A stretch of DNA of 64,000 nucleotides from Paralcaligenes ureilyticus (GCF_004346225.1 NZ_SMAJ01000009.1:1-64000); one strand, 5' to 3'; counted from the stretch's first letter, positions 41,860 through 53,018 are shown. The notes: generated by a model not told the origin, from the letters alone. Translations and numbers: made by a program.

Positions 41860-44022
41860 CTATCGCGCTTTGGCCGCCTGACGCCAGCGGTGCAGCAGCG
41901 GTTCGGTGTAGCCGTTGGGCTGTTCCAGTCCTTTGAAGACCAGGTCGCACGCGGCCTTGAAGGCGATCGAATCATCGAAATGGGGCGCCATGGGACGGTA
42001 GGCCGGGTCGCCCGCGTTCTGGCCATCGACCACGGCCGCCATGCGCCGCATGGTTTCGGTGATTTGCGCCGGCGTTACGATTTTATGGCGCAGCCAATTG
42101 GCCATGTGCTGGCTGGAAATACGCAGAGTGGCGCGGTCTTCCATCAGGCCCACGTTATGGATGTCGGGGACTTTCGAGCAGCCTATGCCCTGGTCGATCC
42201 AGCGCACCACATAGCCCAGTATGCCCTGGGCGTTGTTGTCGAGCTCTTCCTGGATTTCCTTGGCCGACCAGTTGGTGTCGGCGGCCACGGGGACGGCAAG
42301 CAGCCGGTCGAGCAGGGGCTCGGACTTGCCTTCCATGGATTTTTGCACCGCTTGCACGTCGACCTGGTGATAATGCAGGGCGTGCAGGGTAGCCGCGGTG
42401 GGCGAGGGCACCCAGGCGGTATTGCCGCCGGCTTTCAACTGACCCACTTTCTGGACCAGCATGTCGGCCATCAGGTCGGGCATGGCCCACATGCCTTTGC
42501 CGATCTGGGCGTGGCCGCGCAAGCCGCACTCCAGACCTACTTGCACATTATTCCGCTCGTAGGCGTCGATCCAGACGCTGCGTTTCATTTCGCCCTTGCG
42601 CACCATGGCGCCGGCTTCCATGGAGGTATGCATTTCGTCGCCGGTGCGATCCAGAAAGCCGGTATTGATGAACGCCACGCGCTGCGTGGCTTGCGCGATG
42701 CAGGCTTTAAGGTTGGCGCTGGTGCGGCGCTCCTCGTCCATGATGCCCATTTTGATGGTGTTGGGCGCCAGGCCCAGCACGGCTTCGACGCGGGCGAAGG
42801 TTTCGCTTGCAAAGGCCACTTCATCCGGTCCGTGCATCTTGGGTTTGACAATGTATATGGAGCCGCTGCGCGAGTTGCCGCCTTCGCGCTTGAGGTCGTG
42901 CATGGCGATCAGGCTGGTGAGCATTGCATCCAGGATGCCTTCGGGAATCTCGCCCCCGTGCTCATCGAGGATCGCCGGGTTGCTCATAAGGTGACCGACG
43001 TTGCGGATAAACATAAGCGAGCGGCCCGGCAGCGTCTGGGTGTGGCCTGCGGCGTCGGTATAGCTGCGGTCGGGGTTGAGTGCACGCGTGAAGGTCTTTC
43101 CGCCCTTGGAGACTTGCTCGGTCAGCGTGCCTTGCATCAATCCCAGCCAGTTGCGGTAAGCCCCCACTTTGTCATCGGCGTCGACGGCGGCGATGGAGTC
43201 TTCGCAATCCATGATGGTGGTGATGGCCGCTTCCAGCAGCAGGTCTTTGACACCGGCCGCATCGTGCTGGCCGATGGCGTGTTTTCTGTCGATCTGGATT
43301 TCGACGTGCAGGCCGTTATGCTGGAGCACGATGGCCTCGGGCGTCTGCGCCGCACCGCGGTGGCCCGCGAATAGCTTGGGGTCGGCCAGGCCGGTGGCGG
43401 CGCCGTTCTTCAGCGTTACGCCCAGTGCGCCATGGACCACGGCGTAGGCGGTCGCGTCGAGGTGCGAACCCTGCGACAGGGGGAAGTGCTCGTCGAGGAA
43501 ATGGCGTGCGAAGGCGACGACCTTGGCGCCGCGCACCGGGTTGTAGCCGCCGGCGCGCGTCGCGCCATCGGCTTCGGAGATGGCGTCGGTGCCGTACAGG
43601 GCATCGTACAAACTGCCCCAGCGTGCGTTGGCGGCATTTAGCGCGTAGCGGGCGTTGGTCACCGGCACGACCAGTTGGGGGCCCGCCTGGCGAGTGATTT
43701 CCTGGTCGACCTTGCTGGTTTTGATGGCGACGGCGGCCGGGCTGTCCTGCAGGTAACCGATTTGCTTCAGGAAGCCTTGATAGGCCTTGGCGTCTTTGAT
43801 TGCGCCCGGATGCTGGCGGTACCAGTTATCCAGCTCGGCTTGCAGGCGATCGCGTTCGGCCAGCAGTTTTTTGTTTTTAGGCGCCAGGTCGTGCACCAGC
43901 TGATCGAAACCCGACCAGAAGGCTTCGGATGATACGCCCGTGCCGGGCAGCGCTTCCTTCTCGATGAATTGATACAGTACGTCGGCCACCTGCAGCCGTT
44001 TGCAGGGTGTTCGCTTGATCAT
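41860..44022 (-). CDS. glcB: Malate synthase G
   Basis: This 720-residue enzyme condenses glyoxylate with acetyl-CoA to malate. The family length is about 723. Visible landmarks are [20 protein letters not shown], the [19 protein letters not shown] segment, [19 protein letters not shown], and the C-terminal [20 protein letters not shown] with [13 protein letters not shown]. The start at 44022 has AAGGAAAAC upstream; longer frames are not family sequence. It neighbours the glyoxylate carboligase branch, so glyoxylate from purines has two fates here: malate, or glycerate. Confidence 0.96.
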   Translation of the reverse strand: MIKRTPCKRLQVADVLYQFIEKEALPGTGVSSEAFWSGFDQLVHDLAPKNKKLLAERDRLQAELDNWYRQHPGAIKDAKAYQGFLKQIGYLQDSPAAVAIKTSKVDQEITRQAGPQLVVPVTNARYALNAANARWGSLYDALYGTDAISEADGATRAGGYNPVRGAKVVAFARHFLDEHFPLSQGSHLDATAYAVVHGALGVTLKNGAATGLADPKLFAGHRGAAQTPEAIVLQHNGLHVEIQIDRKHAIGQHDAAGVKDLLLEAAITTIMDCEDSIAAVDADDKVGAYRNWLGLMQGTLTEQVSKGGKTFTRALNPDRSYTDAAGHTQTLPGRSLMFIRNVGHLMSNPAILDEHGGEIPEGILDAMLTSLIAMHDLKREGGNSRSGSIYIVKPKMHGPDEVAFASETFARVEAVLGLAPNTIKMGIMDEERRTSANLKACIAQATQRVAFINTGFLDRTGDEMHTSMEAGAMVRKGEMKRSVWIDAYERNNVQVGLECGLRGHAQIGKGMWAMPDLMADMLVQKVGQLKAGGNTAWVPSPTAATLHALHYHQVDVQAVQKSMEGKSEPLLDRLLAVPVAADTNWSAKEIQEELDNNAQGILGYVVRWIDQGIGCSKVPDIHNVGLMEDRATLRISSQHMANWLRHKIVTPAQITETMRRMAAVVDGQNAGDPAYRPMAPHFDDSIAFKAACDLVFKGLEQPNGYTEPLLHRWRQAAKAR

Positions 44023-44131
44023 GGTTTTCCTTGTGCAAGATGAATAAGCAGCCTGCAGGCATCCCCACGGCGCGTGCGCGCGTGCAGATGCTGCGTCTCG
44101 GGTGATTATATGACTTGCAGCGGTCCGGCTT

Positions 44132-45559
44132 TTATTGCGCTGTATTGATCGTGGCAATATGCAGCAGATTCGTACTGCCGCTGCGGCCGAAGGGCAGGCC
44201 GGCGATGACAACGATTTTGTCTTGTTCTCCCGCCATCTTCTTTTGCACGGCGATCAAGGTGGCGTGCGCAATCATATCGCTGACGTTATCGAGCTGCGTG
44301 TCGAAGGGAAACGGGTGTATGCCCCACGCCAGCGTGAGCCGTCTTGCGGTAGCCAGATCCGGAGTCAGGGCCAATATGGGTGTTGTGGGGCGTTCCCGGC
44401 TCGCGCGCAGGGCGCTAAAACCTGTTGCGGTATAGGCCACCGTGGCGGCCGGCGCGATCAGTTCGGCCACGCTGCGCAGTGCGCTGCAGATGGCGTCGGG
44501 CGTGTTGGCCCGCGCCGGGCCGTGACTGGCTTCCAGGCCGGTGCGCCAGGCGGGGTCGTTTTCGACTTCGCCGATGATGCTCCGCATGATGGCGACCGCT
44601 TGGACCGGATACTGGCCCGAGGCCGACTCTGCCGACAGCATGACCGCATCGGCGCCGCTGTAAATGGCGGTGGCTACATCCGAGGCCTCGGCCCGCGTGG
44701 GTACCGGAGAGTTGATCATGGATTCGAGCATTTGGGTGGCCACGACCACCGGGCGCCCAGCCGCGCGCGCGGCGCGCACGATGCGCTGTTGCAGAACGGG
44801 CACTTGCTGCGGCGGCATTTCCACGCCCAGGTCGCCGCGGGCCACCATGACTCCATCGACCTGATCGATAATGGCCTCCAGATGTTCGATGGCTGCCGGC
44901 TTTTCCAGCTTGGCCATGATCCATGCGCGCTTGCCGATAATGGCGCGGGCCTGCGCGATATCCTCCGGGCGCTGTACGAAAGACAAGGCGACCCAGTCCA
45001 CGCCAAGCGACAGGCCAAAATCGAGATCGGTCAAATCTTTGGCGGTGAGCGGTGAAATGGGCAGAACGACTCCGGGCACGTTGACGCCTTTGTGATCGGA
45101 CAGGGGGCCGCCCACCACAACGGTGGAATGGGCGAAGTCGGGGCCGCAATCGTCGATGCGCAGCCGCAACTTGCCATCGTCGAGCAGCAGGTCGGCGCCC
45201 TTTTCAAGCGCCGCAAAAATTTCGGGATGAGGCAGGTTTGCGCGCGAGGCGTTGCCTTCGGCCGGATCGAGGTCGAGCCGGAATGGCTGCCCGGCGGCAA
45301 GCACGGCGCGGCCCCCTGTAAAGCGGCCCACCCGAAGCTTGGGGCCTTGCAGATCCATCAGCACGCCTATGGGGCGGCCCGCTTCGCGCTCGGCCTCGCG
45401 GATGGTGTTCAGGCGCTGTGCGTGGTCCTCGTGAGTGCCGTGGCTGAAGTTCAGCCGGAATACATCGACACCGGCCTCGATCAGCGCGCGGATACTTTCG
45501 GGGCTTGAGCTGGCAGGCCCGAGGGTGGCCACAATGCGGGCGCGGCGTAGGGGTTTCAT
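44132..45559 (-). CDS. pyk: Pyruvate kinase
   Basis: This 475-residue enzyme has [20 protein letters not shown] and [13 protein letters not shown] at the N-terminus, [11 protein letters not shown], the catalytic [29 protein letters not shown] and [20 protein letters not shown], then the allosteric C-terminal domain. It converts phosphoenolpyruvate plus ADP to pyruvate plus ATP. It lies 44 bases downstream of the tartronate semialdehyde reductase gene in the same direction, so it is co-expressed with the glyoxylate-to-glycerate route and pulls glycerate carbon into pyruvate. No glycerate kinase gene lies between them. Confidence 0.95.
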   Translation of the reverse strand: MKPLRRARIVATLGPASSSPESIRALIEAGVDVFRLNFSHGTHEDHAQRLNTIREAEREAGRPIGVLMDLQGPKLRVGRFTGGRAVLAAGQPFRLDLDPAEGNASRANLPHPEIFAALEKGADLLLDDGKLRLRIDDCGPDFAHSTVVVGGPLSDHKGVNVPGVVLPISPLTAKDLTDLDFGLSLGVDWVALSFVQRPEDIAQARAIIGKRAWIMAKLEKPAAIEHLEAIIDQVDGVMVARGDLGVEMPPQQVPVLQQRIVRAARAAGRPVVVATQMLESMINSPVPTRAEASDVATAIYSGADAVMLSAESASGQYPVQAVAIMRSIIGEVENDPAWRTGLEASHGPARANTPDAICSALRSVAELIAPAATVAYTATGFSALRASRERPTTPILALTPDLATARRLTLAWGIHPFPFDTQLDNVSDMIAHATLIAVQKKMAGEQDKIVVIAGLPFGRSGSTNLLHIATINTAQ

Positions 45560-45603
45560 ATCAAGCCTCCAGGCGTGAAGTAATAGGCGGGTTGGTGTCG
45601 AGG

Positions 45604-46494
45604 TTAAGGCTTTTGGCCGATTTCGAAGTTGGCCATTTTCTCCAGGGCCCGCACCATGCCCGAGTGGTCCCAGCCCGATCCGCCGTGTGCAGCGCAAGCA
45701 TTGAAAAGCTCTTGCGCCAAGGCGGTGCTGGGCAAGGATACCCCAACCTGGCGGGCGGTGACGAGCGCCAGGTTCAGGTCCTTCTGATGCAGCGCGATGC
45801 GAAAGCCGGGATCGAACGTGCGTTTGACCATGCGTTCTCCGTGAACTTCCAGGATACGCGAGTTGGCGAACCCGCCCATCAGGGCCTGGCGCACCTTGGC
45901 CGCATCGGCACCGGCCTTGGAGGCCAGCAGCAAGGCTTCGCCCACGGCTTCAATGGTTAACGCCACAATGATCTGGTTGGCGACCTTGGTGATTTGACCG
46001 TCGCCATTGGCGCCGACCAGCGTTATGTTTTTGCCCATCAGATCGAACAAGGGTTTGATGGCTTTGAACGTAGCTTCGCGGCCCCCGACCATAATCGTCA
46101 GGCTTGCGGCGCGGGCGCCCACTTCTCCACCCGATACCGGCGCGTCCAGGTATTCACAACCCAGCTGATTGATCCGTTGGGCAAAATCCTTGGTGGCCAC
46201 CGGCGATATGGAACTCATGTCGACGACCGTTTTGCCAGGGGTGAGCGCACTGGCTACGCCATTTTCGCCAAACAGCGCCGCGTCGACATCGGCGGTGTCG
46301 GGCACCATGGTGATGATGATGTCGGCGTGGCGTGTTGCCTGGGCGCCGTTGGCGCACTGCGTGGCGCCGGCGTCGATCAGGCTTTGCGGTGTGTTGCCGC
46401 GCGTGTAGGTGAATAGCGTATGGCCGCCCTTGATCAAATTGGCGGCCATGGGCGCGCCCATGATGCCCAGTCCGATAAAGCCGATGTTCGCCAT
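45604..46494 (-). CDS. glxR: 2-hydroxy-3-oxopropionate (tartronate semialdehyde) reductase
   Basis: This 296-residue beta-hydroxyacid dehydrogenase has the N-terminal NAD(P) motif MANIGFIGLGIMGAPMAANL, the substrate motif DAPVSGGEVGARAASLTIMV, and the catalytic lysine region GDGQITKVANQIIVALTIEA. The C-terminal KDLNLALVTARQVGVSLPST is typical of GarR/GlxR. It reduces tartronate semialdehyde to D-glycerate. It is downstream of hyi and gcl in one operon, matching the enteric gcl-hyi-glxR order. Confidence 0.93.
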   Translation of the reverse strand: MANIGFIGLGIMGAPMAANLIKGGHTLFTYTRGNTPQSLIDAGATQCANGAQATRHADIIITMVPDTADVDAALFGENGVASALTPGKTVVDMSSISPVATKDFAQRINQLGCEYLDAPVSGGEVGARAASLTIMVGGREATFKAIKPLFDLMGKNITLVGANGDGQITKVANQIIVALTIEAVGEALLLASKAGADAAKVRQALMGGFANSRILEVHGERMVKRTFDPGFRIALHQKDLNLALVTARQVGVSLPSTALAQELFNACAAHGGSGWDHSGMVRALEKMANFEIGQKP

Positions 46495-46531
46495 GTCGTA
46501 GTCTCCAGTTTCAAATGAAAGTAATGTGTGT

Positions 46532-47311
46532 TCAGGCAGCCAGGGCGTTGATCCAGCGTAAGCCCTCTTGTGTCCTGGCGGTCGGTTTATATTCGCAGCC
46601 GATCCAGCCGTCGTAGCCCAGGCTGTCGATGTGGCGCAACAGCCAGGCATAGTTGATTTCGCCGGTACCCGGTTCGTGGCGTCCCGGGTTGTCGGCCAGT
46701 TGCAGATGGGCAATTTGCGGCAAGTGTCTGGCTATCGTGGCGGCCAGTTCGCCCTCCATGCGCTGGGCATGGTAGATGTCGTATTGCAGGAAAATATTGT
46801 TCGAGCCGGTTTCGGCGATAAGGCCCAGCGCCTGGTCGCTGCGGTTAAGGTAAAAGCCGGGAATATCAAAGGTGTTGACCGGTTCGATCAGCAGGCGGAT
46901 CCCCGCCGATTGCAGTTTTTCGGCGGCAAAGCGCAAGTTGTCGATGAAGGTGGCGCGGGTGGTGTCGCGATTCACATCGGCCGGGGCAATGCCCGCCAGG
47001 CAATTGACTTGTCTGCATCCCAGCGCCGTGGCGTATTCGATGGCTTGTCCGACCCCGTCCTGGAATTCACCGATCCGGTCGGGATGGCAGGCAATGCCGC
47101 GTTCGCCGTTTTCCCAGCGGCCGGCGGGCAAATTGTGCAGAACCTGGGTCAGGCCGTGGGTGTGGAGCTGTTCGGCCAGCATGTCGGCCTTGTAGGCATA
47201 GGGGAAGAGATATTCGACACCCTTGAAACCCGCAGCGGCAGCGGCTTTGAATCGGTCGAGGAAATCGACCTCGGTAAATAGCATCGATAGGTTGGCGGCA
47301 AGTTTAGGCAT
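46532..47311 (-). CDS. hyi: Hydroxypyruvate isomerase
   Basis: This 259-residue TIM barrel has MPKLAANLSMLFTEVDFLDR, FKGVEYLFPYAYKADMLAEQ, the metal-binding glutamate in LLIEPVNTFDIPGFYLNR, QYDIYHAQRMEGEL, and the C-terminal WIGCEYKPTARTQEGLRW. It interconverts hydroxypyruvate and tartronate semialdehyde. It sits between gcl and glxR in the glyoxylate operon. Confidence 0.94.
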   Translation of the reverse strand: MPKLAANLSMLFTEVDFLDRFKAAAAAGFKGVEYLFPYAYKADMLAEQLHTHGLTQVLHNLPAGRWENGERGIACHPDRIGEFQDGVGQAIEYATALGCRQVNCLAGIAPADVNRDTTRATFIDNLRFAAEKLQSAGIRLLIEPVNTFDIPGFYLNRSDQALGLIAETGSNNIFLQYDIYHAQRMEGELAATIARHLPQIAHLQLADNPGRHEPGTGEINYAWLLRHIDSLGYDGWIGCEYKPTARTQEGLRWINALAA

Positions 47312-47389
47312 GTTTATTTGGCTCCTTTACAGCAGATGATGGTGTGGTCCGTTTCTCGATCGATCGTGAACGCGAAAGCGGAACGCAGA

Positions 47390-47432
47390 TGTAGCGGCTG
47401 TATTGATGGCAGCCACAAGGGCTGCCGCTACA
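47390..47432. repeat. REP-like unit (locus E), one full and one partial arm
   Basis: A full unit (TGGCAGCCACAAGGGCTGCC... 47407-47432) is preceded by an inverted partial arm TGTAGCGGCTG (47390-47400). In this copy the first arm has lost its centre. It lies in the gap between gcl and hyi, inside an otherwise co-directional operon, and could modulate expression of the downstream genes. Confidence 0.85.
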
Positions 47433-47464
47433 CTTGCGCTTTCACGGTTGATTTGGAAATGGAA

Positions 47465-49246
47465 TTAGTCCAGCAAGGCGATGGCGGTAGGTGCATCGAG
47501 GCTTGTTTGGGCCAGCTCTTCGCTTTCCTTGATGTTGTCGATTTCCGTGCCCATCGAGATGTTGGTGATGCGCTCGAGAATGAATTCGATGACGACCGGC
47601 ACCCTGAATTCCTTCATCCACGCTCGCGCCTGGGCGATGGCCGATTGAATCTGCTCGGGCGTGTGTACGCGCAGCGCCTTGCACCCCAGGCCTTCGGCCA
47701 CGGCAACGTGATCCACGCCGTAGCCCTTGGTTTGCGGTGCGTTGATATTGTCAAAGGACAGCTGTACGCAATAGTCCATGTCAAACCCGCGCTGCGATTG
47801 GCGGATCAAGCCGAGGTAGGCGTTATTGACCACGATGTGCAGGTAGGGCAGCTTGAACTGGGCGCCGACCGCCAGCTCTTCGATCATGAACTGGAAGTCG
47901 TAATCGCCCGATATGGCCACCACTTCCGCCTCGGGTAGGGCCGCACACACGCCTAACGCGGCAGGCACCGTCCAGCCCAGCGGGCCGGCCTGCCCCGCAT
48001 TGATCCAGTGGCGCGGCTGGTAGACGTGCAGGAATTGCGCGGCGGCGATTTGCGACAGGCCGATGGTGCTGACGTAGCGCGTGTTTTTGTCAAAGGCCTT
48101 GTTCATTTCTTCGTAGACGCGCTGCGGCTTGAGCGGCACGGCGTCGAAGTGGGTTTTGCGCTGCATGTCTTTTTCGCGCTTGCGGGCGCGGCACTGTTCC
48201 GCCCACTGGCTGCGATCACGCAGGCGGTGCGCCGCCTTGAGCTCGCGCGCTACTTCGATCATCAGATCCAGGGCGGTGCCCGCATCGGATGCGATGCCGT
48301 AATCGGGGCCGAATACCCGGCCGATCTGGGTAGGCTCGATGTCGATATGCACAAATGTGCGGCCCTTGGTATAGACGTCGATCGAGCCGGTATGGCGGTT
48401 GGCCCAGCGGTTTCCGATACCCAGGACGAAATCGGCGGCCAGCAGCGTGGCGTTGCCGTAGCGGTGCGCGGTCTGCAGGCCCACCATGCCGGCCATCAGC
48501 GGATGGTCGTCGGGGATAACGCCCCAGCCCATTAGCGTCGGGATGACCGGCACGTTGGCCAGTTCCGCAAAAGCTCGCAACCGGTCGGCCGCGTCCGCGT
48601 TGAAGACGCCTCCGCCCGACACAATCACCGGGCGTTCGGCGTTATTGAGCATCTCGACCGCACGAGCGGCCTGCGCGCGGGTCGCAGAGGGTTTGTAGAC
48701 AGGCAGAGGCTCATACGTATCCAGGTCGAATTCGATTTCGCCCATTTGAACGTCGAACGGCAAGTCGATCAGCACAGGGCCGGGACGCCCGGACCGCATG
48801 ATGTGGAAGGCCTGCTGGAATACGCGGGGAACCAGCGCCGACTCGCGGACGGTAACGGCCCATTTCGTGACGGGTTTGGCGATCGATTCGATGTCCACCG
48901 CCTGGAAGCTTTCTTTGTGCAACTGGGATCGGGGCGCCTGCCCCGTAACGCACAGAATGGGGATCGAGTCGCCTGATGCGGAGTACAGTGCGGTCAGCAT
49001 ATCGGTGCCTGCCGGCCCCGAGGTGCCAAGGCACACTCCGATATGGCCGGGTTGGCTGCGGGTGTAGCCCTCGGCCATATGGGCGGCGCCTTCTACATGG
49101 CGCGCCAGAATATGTTGTATTTGGCCGTTGTCGCGCAGGGCCGAATACAGAGGGTTGATCGCGGCGCCCGGTACGCCGAATAAAACGCGTACGCCTTCCT
49201 TTTGCAAAACGGCCGCGGCGGCGTCGACTGCTCTCATTCGAGCCAT
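47465..49246 (-). CDS. gcl: Glyoxylate carboligase
   Basis: This 593-residue ThDP enzyme joins two glyoxylates to tartronate semialdehyde with release of CO2. [20 protein letters not shown] and [19 protein letters not shown] show the Gcl hallmark valine where other family members have the catalytic glutamate. [20 protein letters not shown] with the [15 protein letters not shown] segment is the ThDP motif. The family has FAD, bound around [12 protein letters not shown]. It starts the gcl-hyi-glxR-pyk series and is divergent from a LysR gene. Confidence 0.96.
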   Translation of the reverse strand: MARMRAVDAAAAVLQKEGVRVLFGVPGAAINPLYSALRDNGQIQHILARHVEGAAHMAEGYTRSQPGHIGVCLGTSGPAGTDMLTALYSASGDSIPILCVTGQAPRSQLHKESFQAVDIESIAKPVTKWAVTVRESALVPRVFQQAFHIMRSGRPGPVLIDLPFDVQMGEIEFDLDTYEPLPVYKPSATRAQAARAVEMLNNAERPVIVSGGGVFNADAADRLRAFAELANVPVIPTLMGWGVIPDDHPLMAGMVGLQTAHRYGNATLLAADFVLGIGNRWANRHTGSIDVYTKGRTFVHIDIEPTQIGRVFGPDYGIASDAGTALDLMIEVARELKAAHRLRDRSQWAEQCRARKREKDMQRKTHFDAVPLKPQRVYEEMNKAFDKNTRYVSTIGLSQIAAAQFLHVYQPRHWINAGQAGPLGWTVPAALGVCAALPEAEVVAISGDYDFQFMIEELAVGAQFKLPYLHIVVNNAYLGLIRQSQRGFDMDYCVQLSFDNINAPQTKGYGVDHVAVAEGLGCKALRVHTPEQIQSAIAQARAWMKEFRVPVVIEFILERITNISMGTEIDNIKESEELAQTSLDAPTAIALLD

Positions 49247-49424
49247 GATTGCTCCTCGATGGGGTGGTGATTGATCTGGAATTCAGAATAAAGAAAACGC
49301 CGGGCGGTTTGAAGACCTGTACGCATCACTTCTATCGATACTTCCGGTATTTATTGGGCGGCGTGATGTTAAAGTTGAGCTCAGTACAGCTATTATTTTT
49401 CGCAGCCATTATCTGAGGTACGGA

Positions 49425-50348
49425 ATGGATCGTTACATGGCAATTCGCAGCTTTGCCTTGGTGGCGGAGAAGGGCAGCTTTGCGGCGGCCGCGCTGATCG
49501 AGGGTGTGACGCCTGTCGTCATGGGGCGCCGGCTTAGCGCGTTAGAGCGCCGCCTGGGCGTGCAGCTGATGCACCGATCCACCCGCGGCTTGTCGCTGAC
49601 CGATCTGGGCGAGCAGTTTCTGGAAAATTGCCAGCAATTGATTCGTGATTTTGACGCCGCCGAGGGCAGCATCAGCGCCGGACGCCGCGCGGTGCGAGGC
49701 CATCTGGTGGTGTCCGCTCCGGCCGCATTCGGGCGCCGCCACGTTGCGCCCTATGCGGCGGCGTTTCGGGATCGCTATCCAGATCTTCGCCTGTCGTTCA
49801 ACTTTACGGACAGCGTGGTTGATCTGGTGCGCGAGAGCTATGACCTTGCCATACGCATCGGCGAGGTCAGGGACCCCAATTATGTCGCGGTGAGGCTGTT
49901 TCCCAATCGGCGGGTGGTGTGCGGCACACCCGGCTACTTTGAACGCCATGGCATGCCGCAGGTTCCCGAAGACCTCGCGCATCACAATTGCCTGGCGTTC
50001 AATCTGCAGGGGGGCCAGCAGCGCGGCTGGATCTTTATCCGTGAGGGCCGGCCTTTTGCCGTCAGGGTCGATGGCGACCTGGCCTGCAACGATGGTGAGT
50101 TGCTCTACGGCTGGGCCAGGCAGGGGCTGGGCGTAGGCTGGCGGTCTACCTGGGAAATACAGGCCGAACTCAAGCGTGGAGAGCTCGTGACGGTGCTCGA
50201 CGAATTCGCCTTGCCCCATTACGACATACAGGCGGTCTATCCGCAACAGCGCTACCTTCCCGCCAAGGTGCGTTATTTCATTGACTATCTGCGCGAGATC
50301 TACCAGCAGGAAGGGTATTGGGAAGGTACGCCGTCTGCGCAAGCGTGA
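49425..50348 (+). CDS. LysR-type regulator (divergent from gcl)
   Basis: This 307-residue protein has helix-turn-helix residues 1-60 (MAIRSFALVAEKGSFAAAAL, RRLSALERRLGVQLMHRSTR) and a CrgA-like effector domain (LRLSFNFTDSVVDLVRESYD, LAIRIGEV, VVCGTPGYFERHG). It is divergent from gcl, so it is the probable glyoxylate- or allantoin-responsive regulator of the operon. Its 3' end overlaps the convergent UraD-AllA gene by 71 bp, an unusually long tail-to-tail overlap. Confidence 0.88.
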   Translation: MDRYMAIRSFALVAEKGSFAAAALIEGVTPVVMGRRLSALERRLGVQLMHRSTRGLSLTDLGEQFLENCQQLIRDFDAAEGSISAGRRAVRGHLVVSAPAAFGRRHVAPYAAAFRDRYPDLRLSFNFTDSVVDLVRESYDLAIRIGEVRDPNYVAVRLFPNRRVVCGTPGYFERHGMPQVPEDLAHHNCLAFNLQGGQQRGWIFIREGRPFAVRVDGDLACNDGELLYGWARQGLGVGWRSTWEIQAELKRGELVTVLDEFALPHYDIQAVYPQQRYLPAKVRYFIDYLREIYQQEGYWEGTPSAQA

Positions 50349-51360
50349 TGGTGTCGCAGTTCTCGCCCGGGCCGCTGCGGTCTATGACGAGAAAATCCGA
50401 TACATTCTCCAGTGCCAGCAGGGGGTGATGCCAGACGCCGGTCGCATAGTTCACGCCCTGATTGCCCCGGCACAGGAAGGCACGCAGGTCGCCGGCGCCC
50501 GGCGCGGGGCCGGCGGGGGCGACGACCACCAGGTAGGGACGGTTCGATAGCGGGATGAAGGCCTGGCTGCCGCGCGGATGGCGTTCCATTGTTTTTACTT
50601 CAAAGGGAAGGACGCGCGGCAGGCCCCGAAACAGGGATACGATGGCGCGGCCGTCTGCGCCCGGGTCGATATGGGCCAGGTCGTGATAGCGTTCGGTGTT
50701 GCCATCGTTGATGGTGAAATGCCGGACCGCATTTGATATCTCGATGACATCGCCAAAGGGTGTGAAGGCGGGTGCAGAAAGGGGCTCCAGGGCCAGGTTC
50801 GGCGCCGCGGCGCAAGAGCCTTGTTGCGTTGACGGTTTGAACCGCGCATCCAGGCGAAAGCCCGCTATTTTGCCGATCTCGCGCAAGCACGTGGAAAATT
50901 CGGTGGCGGGATCGTGCCGGCATCGAGCTTCGATTTCGTCCATGATCTGGGTGCGATGCAGGCCTTTGACGGCGATCACGAACGGGAATCCGAAACGCTT
51001 GCGGTAGGCGGCATTCAGAGTGCGCAAGCGCGCGATTTCACTGGCGCTGCATTGATCCAGGCCGGCCCCTTTTTGTTCGTGGGTGGACGCTTGCGTGAGC
51101 GTGCCGCGAGCGGCTTCTTTTCCCGCCAGCTCCGGGTGGGCCTGGATCAAGGCAAGCTGATCGGCGTGGCTTGCCGCATGAATAACCTCCAGCAAAGTCT
51201 GGTGCAGCGTTTGAAGGTCGCTGAAAGGACGTGCGTACCAGGCGCGTTCGGCCACCCACGCGGAGTGCTCGAAAATGCCTTCCAGGCAAGCCGTGAATTC
51301 TGCTTGAGGCAGGCGGGACAGCTCGGCCATGGATGGCGCTGAAGTTTGATTTGACGTCAT
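50278..51360 (-). CDS. uraD-allA: Fused OHCU decarboxylase and ureidoglycolate lyase
   Basis: One 360-residue polypeptide joins two purine-ring enzymes. Residues 1-175 or so are UraD: the HPELAGKEA motif with its catalytic histidine, then FPFVIAVKGLHRTQIMDEIE. Residues 190-360 are AllA-like: SLFRGLPRVLPFEVKTMERH, the GSQAFIPL segment, and YATGVWHHPLLAL. The first half decarboxylates 2-oxo-4-hydroxy-4-carboxy-5-ureidoimidazoline to S-allantoin, the second splits ureidoglycolate to glyoxylate and urea. No frameshift joins them. ATG 51360 gives the natural start. The C-terminal tail overlaps the LysR gene on the other strand. Confidence 0.87.
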   Translation of the reverse strand: MTSNQTSAPSMAELSRLPQAEFTACLEGIFEHSAWVAERAWYARPFSDLQTLHQTLLEVIHAASHADQLALIQAHPELAGKEAARGTLTQASTHEQKGAGLDQCSASEIARLRTLNAAYRKRFGFPFVIAVKGLHRTQIMDEIEARCRHDPATEFSTCLREIGKIAGFRLDARFKPSTQQGSCAAAPNLALEPLSAPAFTPFGDVIEISNAVRHFTINDGNTERYHDLAHIDPGADGRAIVSLFRGLPRVLPFEVKTMERHPRGSQAFIPLSNRPYLVVVAPAGPAPGAGDLRAFLCRGNQGVNYATGVWHHPLLALENVSDFLVIDRSGPGENCDTITLAQTAYLPNTLPAGRSRADSQ

Positions 51361-51410
51361 GATGCCGCTTCTATCGTTGCTGGAGGGAATGTGGCGTGGC
51401 CGGCCAACAC

Positions 51411-52796
51411 TCAAATGGCCCAGCCGCCCAAATAGAATACCGCCAAAACCACGGCAATGGACACCGTTCCGACGTTCAGCTTGTTGAATTCCCCGGCCAC
51501 GATGCGGCCGATCACCAGCGTGCAAAAGCCCAGCATGATGCCCGTCACGATATTGCAGGTCAGCACAATATAGACGGCGCACACCAGGCCCGCCATGGCG
51601 TCGACGCTGTCGTCCATGCTTAGTTTGCTGATGCTGCCCAACATCAGCAGGCCGACATACATGAGTGCCGGAGCGGTGGCATAGGCCGGCACGAGGGCGG
51701 CCAGGGGCGAAAGAAAGATCAGCGCCAGGAAAAGCAGGCCCACCATGACCGAGGCAAAGCCGGTTTTTGCCCCGGCCGCCACGCCGGCCGCCGATTCGAT
51801 ATACGCCGCCGCGGGCGCTCCACCCAGAAAAGCGGAGACAATCGAGCTGGCCGAATCGGTGGCGAGCGCACGGCCGCCGTTGATGATTTGCCCGTTCTCG
51901 TCGAGCTGCCCGGCTTGTCCGGCCACCGCGCGTATGGTGCCGGTGGCGTCGAATACCGCTGTCATCACCAGCGCCAGCACGCTGGGGATGACAGCCAGAG
52001 TCAGCGCGCCCTTGAGGTCCATCGAGCCGACCAGCGAGGCGTGCCCCGACATGGCAAGGGACGGCAGCGCGGCGATGCCGCTGAAGGTGACTTTGGGGTC
52101 GAATATCAGGCCCAATGCCGACAGAACGACAATGACGATCAGGATGCTGCCCGGCACGCGGCGGCGCTCCAGCCCGAAAATGGCGGCCAGCCCCACGATG
52201 GAGGCCAGTGCGGGCAGCCCCGCCAGATGTCCCAGCGTTACGGGCAATCCAGGCCCTGGGTTCTTGATCACCAGGCCGACGCCGTTGGATGCAATCAACA
52301 GCAGGAATAAACCGATGCCCACCCCCGTGCCGTGCGCCACGCCCGCGGGCAGATTACGTAAAATCCATGACCGTACGCCGGTGACCGAAATGGTCGTGAA
52401 TATCACGCCCATCAAAAATATGGCGCCCAGCACCACGGGTGGCGTCAGGCCTTTTCCCAGGACCAGATCGAAAGCCGTGAATGCGGTGAGCGAGATGGCG
52501 CAGCCAATCGCGATGGGCAGGTTGGCCCACAGGCCCATCAGCAGCGAGCCAAAAGCGCTGGTCAGGCATACGGCAATGAAGACCGCGCTTTTATCGAAGC
52601 CGGCTTCCCCGAACATGCCCGGCACGACGAAAACGGAATACACCATGGTCAGAAAGGTGGTGGCTCCGGCCAGCGTTTCCTGACGCAGCGAACTGCCGCG
52701 CCGTGGCATGTCGAAATAGGTTTCCAGGCGTTGTTTGAAGCCTGGCAAGGCGGGCGCATTTTGCGCGGCAGGCAATATGTATTCTTGGTCAGTCAT
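51411..52796 (-). CDS. NCS2-family purine permease (AzgA-like)
   Basis: This 461-residue transporter has 12-14 helices. [20 protein letters not shown] and [20 protein letters not shown] are the AzgA-type N-terminal motif. [37 protein letters not shown] and [20 protein letters not shown] carry the subgroup's substrate-binding positions. The subgroup transports adenine, guanine and hypoxanthine by proton symport. Its position directly upstream of the UraD-AllA gene, in the same direction, supports purine import for the pathway. Whether it prefers hypoxanthine/guanine or another purine cannot be read. Confidence 0.88.
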   Translation of the reverse strand: MTDQEYILPAAQNAPALPGFKQRLETYFDMPRRGSSLRQETLAGATTFLTMVYSVFVVPGMFGEAGFDKSAVFIAVCLTSAFGSLLMGLWANLPIAIGCAISLTAFTAFDLVLGKGLTPPVVLGAIFLMGVIFTTISVTGVRSWILRNLPAGVAHGTGVGIGLFLLLIASNGVGLVIKNPGPGLPVTLGHLAGLPALASIVGLAAIFGLERRRVPGSILIVIVVLSALGLIFDPKVTFSGIAALPSLAMSGHASLVGSMDLKGALTLAVIPSVLALVMTAVFDATGTIRAVAGQAGQLDENGQIINGGRALATDSASSIVSAFLGGAPAAAYIESAAGVAAGAKTGFASVMVGLLFLALIFLSPLAALVPAYATAPALMYVGLLMLGSISKLSMDDSVDAMAGLVCAVYIVLTCNIVTGIMLGFCTLVIGRIVAGEFNKLNVGTVSIAVVLAVFYLGGWAI

Positions 52797-53018
52797 TAGT
52801 TTGTCTCCTTTCGCTGTCTGGCAACCGCTTCATGGTCGGTTGCATCTTCCTGTACAAGGTCGCGTTTTATGCCAGGCCATTCTAGGGACTTGCTGCGCCA
52901 GGGAGTTCTGATGGAGATGATGTTACTTATTACCCGGCGCTGATAATTGTCGGGTCGGGCGCTAGAGTGTTTTTGGTCAACCTGTATCCAGCATGGGACG
53001 TTTGGGTATTTGAAGACG

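Noticed and set aside
41836-41860. GGCCGCC-TGA-GGCGGCC hairpin as a rho-independent terminator between the GntR gene and glcB
   Set aside because: The hairpin overlaps the stop codon and no T-tract follows on either strand.
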